Shown here one piece after another: positions 15,014 through 22,964 of a stretch of 23,333 bases of DNA (the stretch's first letter is position 1; each line of letters starts with the position of its first letter). A program made the position numbers and the translations under genes. This DNA comes from Holosporales bacterium (GTDB lineage Bacteria > Pseudomonadota > Alphaproteobacteria > UBA3830 > JAIRMZ01). A model generated the notes under the pieces. It saw nothing but the letters and a program-made list of their open reading frames with translations, was not told the origin of the DNA and searched no databases. Where the stretch lies: NCBI GenBank assembly GCA_031279495.1, contig JAITIJ010000038.1, forward strand, positions 1 through 23,333, in the 5' to 3' direction.

Positions 15014-15544
15014 TCACTTTTGTGTGATGAGATCTTCTTGCTCTTGCATTTTTCTATTAAAAAATTTTTTAATTAAAAAATCTCTTTTTAATTTTGATAA
15101 ATGATCTATAAATATTTTCCCATTAAGATGATCAATCTCGTGCTGAGCACATACTGCCAACAGACCGTCAGTCTTTAGGAGTTGTGGCTGAAAATTTTCA
15201 TCATAGTACTTTATTTCTATTGCTGCCGGGCGCACAACATCTGCCCAAATCCCTGGGAGCGACAAACATCCATTGCGAAAAGGTGTGGTTTCTTCAGAAC
15301 GCCAAAGAATTTCTGGGTTAATAAGGGCAAGAGGAGAAACTTCGGTCTCGCGCCCAAAATCAATAACGATAACGCGCTTCAGAACGCCTATTTGTGGCGC
15401 AGCTAAGCCAATGCCATTACTTGCCCTCAACGTTTCGAACATATCCTCAACAAGCTTCGGAAGTGCTGTGTCTTTTAAATCGACAAAAGAAGACGTTTGA
15501 CGCAGGATCGGATCGGGATAAAGCAGGATATCAAGAACAGCCAT
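15014..15544 (-). CDS. def: Peptide deformylase
   Basis: It removes the formyl group from the N-terminal methionine of new proteins. Motif 1 GIGLAAPQIG and motif 3 HEIDHLNG (two metal-binding histidines and the catalytic glutamate) are present. Motif 2 reads NGCLSLPG rather than the usual EGCLS; the metal-binding cysteine is kept. The 176 residues are typical. An ATG at 15544 is preceded by AGAGG. It lies 74 bases after tsaC and may be co-transcribed with slt and tsaC. Deformylase often sits beside fmt; that is not the case here. Confidence 0.95.
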   Translation of the reverse strand: MAVLDILLYPDPILRQTSSFVDLKDTALPKLVEDMFETLRASNGIGLAAPQIGVLKRVIVIDFGRETEVSPLALINPEILWRSEETTPFRNGCLSLPGIWADVVRPAAIEIKYYDENFQPQLLKTDGLLAVCAQHEIDHLNGKIFIDHLSKLKRDFLIKKFFNRKMQEQEDLITQK

Positions 15545-15618
15545 TCGCCTCTCTTTCTGTTAATATGCGTCGCGTCGATCTTCAAGATATAAAACAACGG
15601 ACAGCTGATAAAAGACCT

Positions 15619-16539
15619 CTAGCGAAATTTCATAAGGCGCTCGTTGATTGCGGCTCCCAAACCGTAAAAAGGAATCGGTGCAACTGCGATGCCGGATGCT
15701 TCACTTGCTTTCAGCCGCTTTAACATAGAAAACAGGTTGCGCGACGCCTCCTCTAAATTGCCAGAAGGGCTTAGATTCAAAAAGGCAGCACAAGAGAGAT
15801 CTCCTTCCACGGGTCCAAATGCGAGAAAGGCTTCCTCTGGAGAAGGGGTTTCAGCATTGAGTCTAAGAGCAAAAGAACACGATTCCAAAGGTCTGGCTTC
15901 AAGAGGAAGGACCGAACTTCCCAAACATGCCTCAATCTCTTCACGTGAGATTGCGCCATAGCGCAGTACTCGCGCTTCTTCTTGCGTAAGATCGATAATA
16001 GTTGATTCGATGCAGAACGCCGTCTTACCTCCATCAAGTACAAGAAGGCCTTTTTCTTGAGGGAATGACGCTATGACATCGGCTGCATTTACGGGACTGA
16101 GAAATCCGGAAGCGTTTGCGCTTGTAGCCATAAGAGGAAGACCCAGGCCTTTTATAAGAGCAGTTGCCGCCGGATGACGCACAACATGCGTAGCAAGAGT
16201 ATCTCCTTTAAGAGCCATGGTATGGTCTAAACAAGTCCCAGGACGACGCTTTAAAATCAACGTCAAAGGACCCGGCCAGAACGCATCGGCTAATAGGCAT
16301 GCGGGAGTTGTTTTCTCGACGTAAGTCCATACATCTGCCGCATCAATGCTATGAAGAGCAAGGGGCTTATCTATTGGACGATTTTTCAAACGATAAATGC
16401 GCAAGACCGCGTCATCACAAGTTGCCAGTGCCCCAATGCCGTAAACCGTTTCCGTCGGAAAGACGACAAGCCCGCCCGCCAAAAGATGTGCACGCGCGAT
16501 CTGCAGGTTTTCGGAAGAAGGCGATAGGAGTCGGGACAT
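15619..16539 (-). CDS. tsaC: Threonylcarbamoyl-AMP synthase, Sua5 type
   Basis: It makes threonylcarbamoyl-adenylate from threonine, bicarbonate and ATP for the t6A37 modification of ANN-reading tRNAs. The YrdC domain is clear: VVFPTETVYGIGALA (about 20-34), the KNRPIDKPLALH loop and SANASG. The 306 residues include a C-terminal Sua5 domain (about 210-306) ending GLGAAINERLMKFR, so it is the long Sua5 form rather than short TsaC. The ATG at 16539 directly follows the slt stop (TGAATG), which suggests translational coupling. Other t6A genes (tsaB, tsaD, tsaE) are not in the window. Confidence 0.93.
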   Translation of the reverse strand: MSRLLSPSSENLQIARAHLLAGGLVVFPTETVYGIGALATCDDAVLRIYRLKNRPIDKPLALHSIDAADVWTYVEKTTPACLLADAFWPGPLTLILKRRPGTCLDHTMALKGDTLATHVVRHPAATALIKGLGLPLMATSANASGFLSPVNAADVIASFPQEKGLLVLDGGKTAFCIESTIIDLTQEEARVLRYGAISREEIEACLGSSVLPLEARPLESCSFALRLNAETPSPEEAFLAFGPVEGDLSCAAFLNLSPSGNLEEASRNLFSMLKRLKASEASGIAVAPIPFYGLGAAINERLMKFR

Positions 16540-18507
16540 TCAGCCCTCTCCTCTCCTTTTCAAAAGGGTTGGCAGATCGAATCCTGTTTTGCGCAATAAA
16601 TGTGCGTATATTTGCATATCCATTAACACTTTTTGCACATAAAGACGCGTTTCTCTATAAGAAATAAGCTCGATCCAGTCGACCATATCGATTGCCTTTG
16701 TCCGCGGATCGCCGTTGTTTACTATCCAGCGGCTTACTGCTGCTTTTCCAGCATTATAAGCAGCAATAGCCAAGGGATAACTTTTGAACTCATCCAACAA
16801 TTCTTTGAGGTGCGTTGTTCCGAGCAGGATATTGTATTGTCCTGTAAGGATCTTCTTCGAAGAGGGAGGAGAAAATCCATGGCGCTCTGCCACTTCCTTA
16901 GCAGTATAGGGCATAAGCTGCATGTACCCCATAGCACCAGCAGAAGAGAGAATGTTTTCGCTAAAGGCACTCTCAACACGGATAATGCTTAGCGCCAGCA
17001 CTTCGTCTATGGCCGGAGGAGCGTCTAGAATATGTCGCAAAGGCAGGATAGGGTATGCTGCAGCCCAAGGTGCATGTAATTGCTTGCTCGCACAAGCGAC
17101 ATACATTTGCGTTTCCGCGTAGGGGCTTATTTTCTCGGCCTCATGTAAAAGGTAAATCGCATCATCTGAAGTTTTTATGTGTCGACCAGCACGAACGATG
17201 AATTGCCCCGCCAAAACATCTTCTTTAGCTGAATTAAAAAAATGCGCTGCTCGTAATAACACAGCAACATCTTTATTGTCTCGTAATAGGGAAGAGCTCT
17301 CCTTCTCAGCTGAGAGTTGTATTTTCCTTCCTAAGATTGTTCGGGCTAATTGGCCCCAAAAAGTATTTTCGTGTGCAGCGCAACGGCCGAATGCATCGTG
17401 CGCATCTTTCCGTCCCAGCCGTTCCAAGGTTCTTGCTTTCCAATACAATGCACGGGCTTGATACCGGTGATCCTTGGCGTATTTCTCTACTGAAAAGAAA
17501 TGCTGCAGTGCGGCCTTTGGTTGTTTTAATCGTTGCAAGGCAATCCAGCCCGCTAGCAATTGTGCATCTGCGTATGCATCTTCGCTTGCTGGAAACGCTG
17601 CACGCACTAGAATCTGATATGATTCACGAAAACGCTTTTCCCGAATAAGCTCACGCGCAACGTACTGGACCTCTTTCGTCCATTGAGCAATATGTTCGGA
17701 GTCTTTAAAAAAGTCGATATTCTTCAGAAGGGGTAGAGCATGATGCGTTTTGTCCTTCTTGTGCTCTGCATAGATAACGGCATAAGCAAAACCTGGGTCA
17801 GACCCAAATTGCTTTACCAATGCCGCCGGACACTCTACTTTTCTCGGATCTTCTTGCGCCAGCTTGATGCGAGCCTTCATCAAAGGTTTGTGTGCTTCTG
17901 GAATAAAGCGTAGCAAGCGCTCTGCAGCTGTCGTTTGTCGCTTCCATAACAGCGCATCTGCGCGCGCTACCATATCTTGCGAGCGTAGAAAACGTTTGTA
18001 CGCAAATAAGAATGCCTTTTCCTCTTCTGAAGAAAATGTGGCTTGTACCCACAGAGAGCGTAGGAGTTTTTTAAATTCCTCCAGAGACAAATGCTGCTTA
18101 ATTTGAGTGATATAGGCAAGCGCCGCTTCCCCTCTCTGCGGCAGATGCTTTTGCAACCAATGCAGATCTTCTTTGGATAAAACAGTATGAATCGTGATTG
18201 CTTCTTCAATGGTAGCTTTTAAGAGATCCTGTGCTGGCCAAGAAGCATGCGCCTCAACGAAACTTCGCATTTCAGAGAATGACCCAAAAGGCACGTGTTT
18301 GGTCAGCGCATACCACCGGACAAGATCCTTTAAGAAGGCGTCCTCCCCTACTGTTGCTAAAGCTTGTTCTATATCGTTCGATCTGATGCACTCTACTGCC
18401 CTTACCAATTTCTTTGCCGCCTCTTCATCGCTTTGAGCGCACGTCATGTTCGCCGCTGCGAAACAAACGGCAGGCACAATTACGAAGAACCTTCTCTTGA
18501 GCAGCAA
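16540..18507 (-). CDS. slt: Soluble lytic murein transglycosylase
   Basis: This periplasmic enzyme cleaves the MurNAc-GlcNAc bond with formation of 1,6-anhydro-muramyl ends. A long alpha-helical superhelix precedes the C-terminal SLT domain. Its motifs are IIRVESAFS (with the catalytic glutamate), SSAGAMGYMQLMP, QYNILLGTTHL and AIAAYNAGKAAVSRW. The open frame runs back to 19011, across dapA, and cannot be real there. I place the start at TTG 18507. This gives a signal peptide (LLLKRRFFVIVPAVCFAAANMTCA) and 655 residues, close to the family norm. No ATG is available, so the start is uncertain. It is divergent from dapA and overlaps tsaC by stop/start contact. Confidence 0.92.
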   Translation of the reverse strand: MLLKRRFFVIVPAVCFAAANMTCAQSDEEAAKKLVRAVECIRSNDIEQALATVGEDAFLKDLVRWYALTKHVPFGSFSEMRSFVEAHASWPAQDLLKATIEEAITIHTVLSKEDLHWLQKHLPQRGEAALAYITQIKQHLSLEEFKKLLRSLWVQATFSSEEEKAFLFAYKRFLRSQDMVARADALLWKRQTTAAERLLRFIPEAHKPLMKARIKLAQEDPRKVECPAALVKQFGSDPGFAYAVIYAEHKKDKTHHALPLLKNIDFFKDSEHIAQWTKEVQYVARELIREKRFRESYQILVRAAFPASEDAYADAQLLAGWIALQRLKQPKAALQHFFSVEKYAKDHRYQARALYWKARTLERLGRKDAHDAFGRCAAHENTFWGQLARTILGRKIQLSAEKESSSLLRDNKDVAVLLRAAHFFNSAKEDVLAGQFIVRAGRHIKTSDDAIYLLHEAEKISPYAETQMYVACASKQLHAPWAAAYPILPLRHILDAPPAIDEVLALSIIRVESAFSENILSSAGAMGYMQLMPYTAKEVAERHGFSPPSSKKILTGQYNILLGTTHLKELLDEFKSYPLAIAAYNAGKAAVSRWIVNNGDPRTKAIDMVDWIELISYRETRLYVQKVLMDMQIYAHLLRKTGFDLPTLLKRRGEG

Positions 18508-18555
18508 AAAGTTTTCCAGTACCTTCAGCAAGATATGCAAGAAGAGGATCTCTAG

Positions 18556-19434
18556 ATGTTCCAAGGATATTGGGCAGCGGTTGTTACCCCCTTTAGGCAC
18601 GATCGTATTGACGTTGCTGCTTTCGAGCGTTGCGTCGCAATGCTTGCCGAAGCGGGTCTTGAGGGGATCGTTGTTGGAGGATCCACAGGGGAAGCGCTTT
18701 CGTTGACACGTGAAGAACGTTTGCAATTGATCAAAGCTGCAACTCATACGGCAGAAGGACGAATTCATGTAGCTGCCGGCATTATTGCGGCAACAACGCA
18801 CGAAGCGGTGCAGCAAGCGAAAGATGCGGATAAAAGCGGCGCTGCGGCGCTGCTTGTTGCAAGCCCCTTTTATGTAAAACCCTCTTCCGAAGGATTGTAT
18901 GAACATTTTTGTGCTGTTCATGGGGCTTCTCCTCTTCCCATTATCGTATATAACAATCCAGGCCGTACCGGCGTAGATATCGACCTTAATACGCTCGAAA
19001 GACTGACGCAACTGCCACGTATTGCAGCATTGAAAGAGTCGTCATCGCATTTGTTGCGCATTTTTTCTTGGCGCAAACACCTACGCTCTGACTTTGCTCT
19101 TCTTTCTGGTGATGATGGAGTGAGCCCCGCTTTTCTGGCTATGGGAGGCGATGGAGTCATTTCCGTTACGGCAAATGTAGTGCCCAAATTGTGTGTTGGA
19201 CTCTATAACGCATGGATTAATGCCGATCTTGAGACTTTTGCATACATACGTGATCAACTTGCTTCTGTACACGAAGCTCTGTTTATCGCTCCGAATCCCT
19301 GTCCGGTAAAATATGCTCTTAGTATAATAGGCCTTATCCGTGATGAGGTCCGCTCTCCTCTTCTTCCTTTAAGCGATCTTGAACAACTTGCTATACGCCG
19401 TGTATTGCAAGACCTTTCTCTGCTCGCAGCGTAA
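18556..19434 (+). CDS. dapA: 4-Hydroxy-tetrahydrodipicolinate synthase
   Basis: It condenses pyruvate with aspartate semialdehyde, the first committed step to diaminopimelate and lysine. The 292 residues form the standard barrel. GGSTGEALSLT (41-51) carries the Thr of the proton relay, SPFYVKP holds Tyr106, and VYNNPGRTG holds Tyr132. The Schiff-base lysine is Lys160 in AALKESS. AAGAGGA before the ATG supports the start. It is the first gene of a likely dapA-smpB-lgt operon. Confidence 0.97.
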   Translation: MFQGYWAAVVTPFRHDRIDVAAFERCVAMLAEAGLEGIVVGGSTGEALSLTREERLQLIKAATHTAEGRIHVAAGIIAATTHEAVQQAKDADKSGAAALLVASPFYVKPSSEGLYEHFCAVHGASPLPIIVYNNPGRTGVDIDLNTLERLTQLPRIAALKESSSHLLRIFSWRKHLRSDFALLSGDDGVSPAFLAMGGDGVISVTANVVPKLCVGLYNAWINADLETFAYIRDQLASVHEALFIAPNPCPVKYALSIIGLIRDEVRSPLLPLSDLEQLAIRRVLQDLSLLAA

Positions 19435-19445
19435 AGGGAGCAGCC

Positions 19446-19928
19446 ATGGGTGTGACGCAACCCCGTACCAGATTAGTAGTTGGTGTTAATCGACGCGCGC
19501 GGCATGATTATACGGTCGAAGATACTTTAGAAGCTGGCCTAGTTCTTTTGGGAAGCGAAGTGAAGTCTTTACGTTCTGGGCGCCTTAGCCTCTCCGACGC
19601 CTTTGCAGTTGCTAATGGAGATAGCCATTTAACTCTTATCAACGCACATATTCCTGAGTACAAAGGCGCCAATCGTCAGAACCATGATCCTAAGCGCGCC
19701 CGCTTGCTTCTTGTGCAAAAGCGCCAAAAGAATAAACTGATCGGCCACATTATGCGAGGGGGATACACGCTTGTTCCCTTAAGCCTATACTTTAATGAAC
19801 GAGGATGGGCGAAGGTCGAGTTAGCTCTCTGTCGAGGTAAAAAGAAATATGACAAACGCGCCGCAGAAAAAGAGCGCGATTGGAAACGCGAAAAAGCGCG
19901 TGTTCTGCGAGAGAATAACAAGAGATAG
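19446..19928 (+). CDS. smpB: SsrA-binding protein SmpB
   Basis: SmpB binds tmRNA and brings it to stalled ribosomes for trans-translation. The 160 residues start VGVNRRARHDYTVEDTLEAG and continue with LLGSEVKSLRSG and AHIPEY. A basic C-terminal tail follows (KKYDKRAAEKERDWKRE), which mimics a codon-anticodon pair in the decoding site. AAGGGAG lies before the ATG, 11 bases after dapA. No tmRNA gene is in the window. Confidence 0.97.
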   Translation: MGVTQPRTRLVVGVNRRARHDYTVEDTLEAGLVLLGSEVKSLRSGRLSLSDAFAVANGDSHLTLINAHIPEYKGANRQNHDPKRARLLLVQKRQKNKLIGHIMRGGYTLVPLSLYFNERGWAKVELALCRGKKKYDKRAAEKERDWKREKARVLRENNKR

Positions 19929-19930
19929 CT

Positions 19931-20719
19931 GTGCCCTTTCCAGAGATAGACCCGATTGCCTTTCGCCTTTTTGGGTTTGCTGTTTATTGGTACGCACTGG
20001 CGTATATTGCCGGTATTCTATTAGGCTTCCGCTGTATGCTGAGCGCAAATGTTCACTTGGGGAAGCCATTTTCCAGAAACACGATCGAGTCTTTCATGAA
20101 TTGGGCTATTATCGGCATCGTTATCGGAGGACGCTTAGGGCATATTGTATATGAGCCAGAGGTGTTCTGGCAGAATCCACAGCATATTTTCGCCATTCGC
20201 CAAGGTGGCATGTCTTTTCACGGTGGGTTTCTGGGAGTATTAAGCGCTGCATGGGTGTTTTCTCGAAAAAAAGGCCTATGCTTCTGGCGTTTCATGGACA
20301 TTCTTGCTTTTGCAACGCCTATTGGTCTTTTCCTTGGGCGTTTGGCCAATTTTGTTAATGGAGAGCTTTACGGCCGGCCAACAACCCTTCCTTGGGGAAT
20401 TGTATTTCCAAGAGCTGGGCCAGAAGTGCGACATCCAAGCCAGCTTTACGAAGCACTTTTTGAGGGACTTGTTCTATGGGGAGTTTTGTGGAGTGCGCTT
20501 TGCTTGCGCAAGACCCCTCTTGCTGTGGGTCGCTTGGCGGGAATATTTGCTTTTGGCTATGGCCTTATACGCATAGTGTTAGAATGTGTGCGCGCCCCCG
20601 ACTCGCTCTTTAATGAGGTCCTTTTTGAGACCCTTCACGTTACACTGGGACAGATCCTGAGTTTTCCTCTTGTGGCTATCGGCCTCTGGCTGCTCTGCAG
20701 GAAAAGTCCGGAAAAGTGA
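19931..20719 (+). CDS. lgt: Prolipoprotein diacylglyceryl transferase
   Basis: This inner-membrane enzyme transfers diacylglycerol from phosphatidylglycerol to the lipobox cysteine of prolipoproteins. Signature segments are GGRLGHIVYEPE, GGMSFHGGFLGV, GRLANFVNGELYGRPT and HPSQLYEALFEG. About seven hydrophobic helices are visible in 262 residues. The start is GTG, two bases after the smpB stop, so the two are probably translated together. Followed by a weak hairpin and T-run before the convergent ruvX. Confidence 0.96.
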   Translation: MPFPEIDPIAFRLFGFAVYWYALAYIAGILLGFRCMLSANVHLGKPFSRNTIESFMNWAIIGIVIGGRLGHIVYEPEVFWQNPQHIFAIRQGGMSFHGGFLGVLSAAWVFSRKKGLCFWRFMDILAFATPIGLFLGRLANFVNGELYGRPTTLPWGIVFPRAGPEVRHPSQLYEALFEGLVLWGVLWSALCLRKTPLAVGRLAGIFAFGYGLIRIVLECVRAPDSLFNEVLFETLHVTLGQILSFPLVAIGLWLLCRKSPEK

Positions 20720-20725
20720 AGATGT

Positions 20726-20750
20726 CTTAGAGAGCTAAGGTGCTTTTTTT
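20726..20750 (+). terminator. Weak terminator after lgt
   Basis: CTTAG-AGAG-CTAAG (20726-20739) is followed by GTGC and seven T's (20744-20750). The stem has only five pairs. It overlaps the end of the convergent ruvX gene. Confidence 0.4.
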
Positions 20751-21229
20751 GCGGATTCTACAGAAAAACTCTTAAAAAAATCTAGAGCACCTTGCAGGAG
20801 GTGCGCAGCAACTTCTTTGTCGATTCTCTGCTCATATTTTCTGTAGGATACGTGCGTTTCTTTTAAATGCCTTATAACGACAGCTGTTGATAGCCGTTCA
20901 TCCCACAAAAAGAACGCTTTTGACGTTTGTTCAAAAAGAGCATCGGCGAATCTAAGCACTTTTTTGCATTGAGCGCCGATGTTTCCAGACGTTTCAATAG
21001 GCCAACCGACAACTATTCCAGCCACTCCCCTTTCCATCATAAGAGAAGCAATGGGGGCGACACCCTTCATTAAAGAGTCATGGTGGAGTGACTGCCACGG
21101 CAAAGCGACACATCGGTTCATGTCCGACAAAGCAAGTCCTGTACGCCGCTCACCAACATCAATACCGGCTATTGGTCCTTGGGAAGAAGATAGAAGAGCT
21201 TGAAATTCATCAGCTGGTAAAGAAGGCAT
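20735..21229 (-). CDS. ruvX: RuvX/YqgF-type RNase H-fold protein (putative Holliday junction resolvase)
   Basis: YqgF-family proteins are assigned to Holliday junction resolution and to pre-16S rRNA 5' processing. The RNase H-like fold shows in IAGIDVGERRTGLALSD (first acidic residue at about 24), GIVVGWPIETSG, FLWDERLSTAVV (second) and RIDKEVAAHLLQGALDFF (third). The 164 residues are typical. The ATG at 21229 has GAGG too close to be an ideal site. It is convergent with lgt. Confidence 0.93.
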   Translation of the reverse strand: MPSLPADEFQALLSSSQGPIAGIDVGERRTGLALSDMNRCVALPWQSLHHDSLMKGVAPIASLMMERGVAGIVVGWPIETSGNIGAQCKKVLRFADALFEQTSKAFFLWDERLSTAVVIRHLKETHVSYRKYEQRIDKEVAAHLLQGALDFFKSFSVESAKKAP

Positions 21230-21299
21230 GCCTCGTTTTTCTTAACCAATCCTTAACCGAATTCACGTAAAACTAGATCAAGAAAAGCGGAGAGGAAAG

Positions 21300-21491
21300 A
21301 TGCTGTCTCGAGGTTCTATCGATATTCTTCTAGACCTTCTTGAAATAAAACTAGCAGCTTTCATTGTACAAGATCGCGAGGATCCACGAGAACTGAAACG
21401 CCTCAAAGCTTGTAAGAGAGAATTATCAAACTTAGCTCGCAGCCTTCGGAGACAAAAAAGAGAACAAATATTGCCCTCTAGCACTCTGTGA
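21300..21491 (+). CDS. Small charged protein of unknown function
   Basis: The 63-residue product has a clear Shine-Dalgarno site (GGAGAGGAAAG before the ATG) and is predicted as two helices. The first is amphipathic (SIDILLDLLEIKLAAFIV); the second is very charged (DPRELKRLKACKRELSNLARS). The pattern looks like a small alphaproteobacterial protein seen as a hypothetical ORF, but I cannot name a family. Cytoplasmic, no signal peptide. A T-rich stretch follows. Confidence 0.6.
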   Translation: MLSRGSIDILLDLLEIKLAAFIVQDREDPRELKRLKACKRELSNLARSLRRQKREQILPSSTL

Positions 21492-21659
21492 GGGGGAATA
21501 TAATTTCTTTTTCTCCTTGATTAAAGCCTTCTATAAATGAATCGCTTTTTTATTATCTTGCGTTTTTTATTTTTTTTTCGCCGAGGGGTCTGTTTTTTAC
21601 TATAGAGAGAAGTTCACGATTTATTAATTTCCCCCTACTTACAATGAGACAATGTGTCT

Positions 21660-21702
21660 GTATCATAAAGGTGTGTTCACCGTAGTGATGAAGCGATGAT
21701 AC
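21660..21702 (+). promoter_or_regulatory. Nested stem-loop in a leader
   Basis: GTATCAT (21660-21666) pairs with ATGATAC (21696-21702). Inside it GGTG (21670-21673) pairs with CACC (21678-21681). The structure ends about 23 bases before the ATG of the decayed secreted-protein gene. It may be a 5'-UTR element or chance. Confidence 0.3.
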
Positions 21703-21915
21703 GGAACGGAGAAGAAAGGAACGAAATGTACAAATTCAACAGTCTTTTGATTTCAGCAGCGGCTCTTGCTTCTGTCTTTGCTTGCGAAGGGATGCAAGAA
21801 GAGAAGGCATGGGAGGTGTTGGATCGTCCAGAGAGGTACCCCGCCGAAATTCAGAAAGAGGCGGCAGAGACAGTGTTGAAAACTCGAGGGCAAGCTAGAG
21901 AACTCCTGTTCTTGA

Positions 21916-21994
21916 GGAACTCAAACTGAAAGCAGCGAAAATGGTGTTAGCGGATCCAGAGGCGGGTCCAGAATCTAAGCGAGGAGCAGTAGAG
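21916..21994 (+). repeat. Direct repeat, copy 1
   Basis: It starts GGAACTCAAA and contains CAGAGGCGGGTCCAG (about 21955-21971), which is identical in copy 2 at 22111-22187. It lies in the decayed repeat-protein gene and encodes one unit. Confidence 0.7.
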
Positions 21995-22110
21995 TTTGGT
22001 CTTGTATATGGATTGGTCTCCTAGAGGAATGGGGGAAATGGGTGGCAGCTCATCCAGAGTTCTATACACCCACCCATTGACCAAAGGCCGGTAGGAAATC
22101 CTACGACGGT

Positions 22111-22187
22111 GGAACTCAAAGAGAGCAGCAAGAATGGTGCTAGCGAATCCAGAGGCGGGTCCAGCGCTTAGACAAAGAGCAGAAGAG
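22111..22187 (+). repeat. Direct repeat, copy 2
   Basis: It starts GGAACTCAAA and contains the same CAGAGGCGGGTCCAG core. It is two bases shorter near its start than copy 1, so it is in a different frame relative to the flanking sequence. The two copies show recent duplication within the gene. Confidence 0.7.
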
Positions 22188-22264
22188 GTTGTTGATCGTG
22201 CACCCAGGGAATTTGCTCCTAACTAAGGCATTTATTGTCATTATGAAGCAGTAAGAACCGGCTC

Positions 22265-22290
22265 AAAGCCTCGCCCAGCGGGGCTTTTCT
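22265..22290 (+). terminator. Rho-independent terminator
   Basis: AAAGCCTC (22265-22272) pairs with GGGGCTTT (22280-22287) with one G-T, around a 7-base loop. The 3' arm runs into TTTTCTT. It lies about 40 bases after the decayed repeat-protein gene. Confidence 0.75.
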
Positions 22291-22368
22291 TGCCATAGAG
22301 GCACATAGACTCTCCGCGAAAGAAGACAGAAGCTGCAGTATAGAAAGTGAAAAGGCAAGAGAATTGTA

Positions 22369-22590
22369 TTGAAGCTGGAAAGATTAAGAGAAAAGCGAGA
22401 AAAGATTATATCTCCTAAAGAGGAGACTAAATCAAAAGCAAAGTTCTTTAGATTCTACGGACTAGACCATCTATGGGAGAGAGAAGAAGGGTTGGAGCAT
22501 GGAGCTGAGAAAAAACGCATCGTTCTAGATCATCTGGCAAGGACCATCAGCTCTCTTATTAAGAACACTTCAGTTCCGTCTCTGCTTTAA
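22369..22590 (+). CDS. Doubtful small charged ORF
   Basis: The 73-residue frame begins at TTG and lacks a convincing Shine-Dalgarno site. Its Lys/Glu/Arg-rich product would be helical, possibly coiled-coil. I recognise no family. It sits between a terminator and tRNA-Leu on a decaying stretch, so it may be a gene remnant. Confidence 0.25.
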   Translation: MKLERLREKREKIISPKEETKSKAKFFRFYGLDHLWEREEGLEHGAEKKRIVLDHLARTISSLIKNTSVPSLL

Positions 22591-22640
22591 TCCTCTCCTA
22601 GGCTTTCTCAGGTATGCTGATCCCGCCCCATAAGCTCTAG

Positions 22641-22726
22641 TGGTGCCCGTGGAGGGACTCGAACCCCCACAACCTTTCGGTTCGCAGATTTTAAGTCTGC
22701 TGCGTCTACCATTCCGCCACACGGGC
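22641..22726 (-). tRNA. tRNA-Leu(UAA)
   Basis: On the minus strand the acceptor is GCCCGTG/CACGGGC. The D-arm contains TGGCGGAATGGTAGACGC. The anticodon stem GCAGA/TCTGC encloses CTTAAAA, with anticodon UAA. A class II variable arm (AACCGAAAGGTT) and the T-arm GGGGGTTCGAGTCCC follow. Discriminator A and an encoded CCA (22641-22643) end it. Confidence 0.96.
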
Positions 22727-22964
22727 CATAAAGCTTACGCTACAGAGGGATTATGTCTTGTGCAAGAGAGGAGAGTGAAGGAAACTCCCTCTTTACAATT
22801 CTCAGCTCATTGAGTCGTTTTATATCTCACTTCACCGTCCCCTCTCTCACCTTCTCATGAGGGTTTTCCTTCCTAGGCCTCGTAGTTACAAGTAGATTAT
22901 CTCAGATTTACGCGTAAGGCATGGTGTGGCGTAACTGTATAGTACAGGCTATTCCATTGGATGC
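22727..22964. other. Non-coding stretch before the structured repeats
   Basis: No gene is supported. GCGTAA occurs at 22912, 22929 and 22968, the last within the first structured unit. CTGTA-TAG-TACAG (about 22935-22947) is a short perfect hairpin. This part may belong to the 5' end of the structured unit or be an older truncated copy. Confidence 0.45.
22737..22765 (-). promoter_or_regulatory. Promoter of tRNA-Leu
   Basis: On the minus strand TTGCAC (22765-22760) and TAGCGT (22742-22737) are 17 bases apart. The predicted start is a few bases before the tRNA 5' end at 22726. Confidence 0.55.

Larger units (their letters stand above)
21726..22226 (+). pseudogene. Broken gene for a secreted protein with internal repeats
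   Basis: The ATG at 21726 has AGGA just upstream. MYKFNSLLISAAALASVFAC is a signal peptide; the cysteine is not in a good lipobox. The first intact piece ends at a TGA near 21929. In other frames the sequence continues with helical units of about 30-35 residues sharing K-M-V-L-A-x-P-E-x-G-P. These read KMVLADPEAGPESKRGAVE (about 21942), KWVAAHPEFY (about 22044) and RMVLANPEAGPALRQRAEEV (about 22134), ending FAPN-TAA at 22226. At least two or three frameshifts and stops separate them. The N-terminal AWEVLDRPERYPAEIQKEA is a diverged unit of the same type. A terminator follows. Confidence 0.55.
22227..22640. other. Gap with a terminator and a doubtful short ORF
   Basis: A terminator lies at 22265-22290. 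The plus-strand frame at 22369-22590 (TTG start, 73 residues) encodes a very charged, coiled-coil-like product (ERLREKREKI... EEGLEHGAEKKR). It has no clear ribosome binding site; it may be a remnant. Nothing else is seen. Confidence 0.45.

Noticed and set aside
18508..19011. N-terminal extension of the slt frame across dapA
   Set aside because: It is antisense to a conserved dapA coding region; the signal peptide and usual length place the start near 18507.
21540..21600. T-rich runs, considered as a terminator or replication origin
   Set aside because: No stem of adequate length precedes the T-runs and there are no DnaA-box-like repeats.
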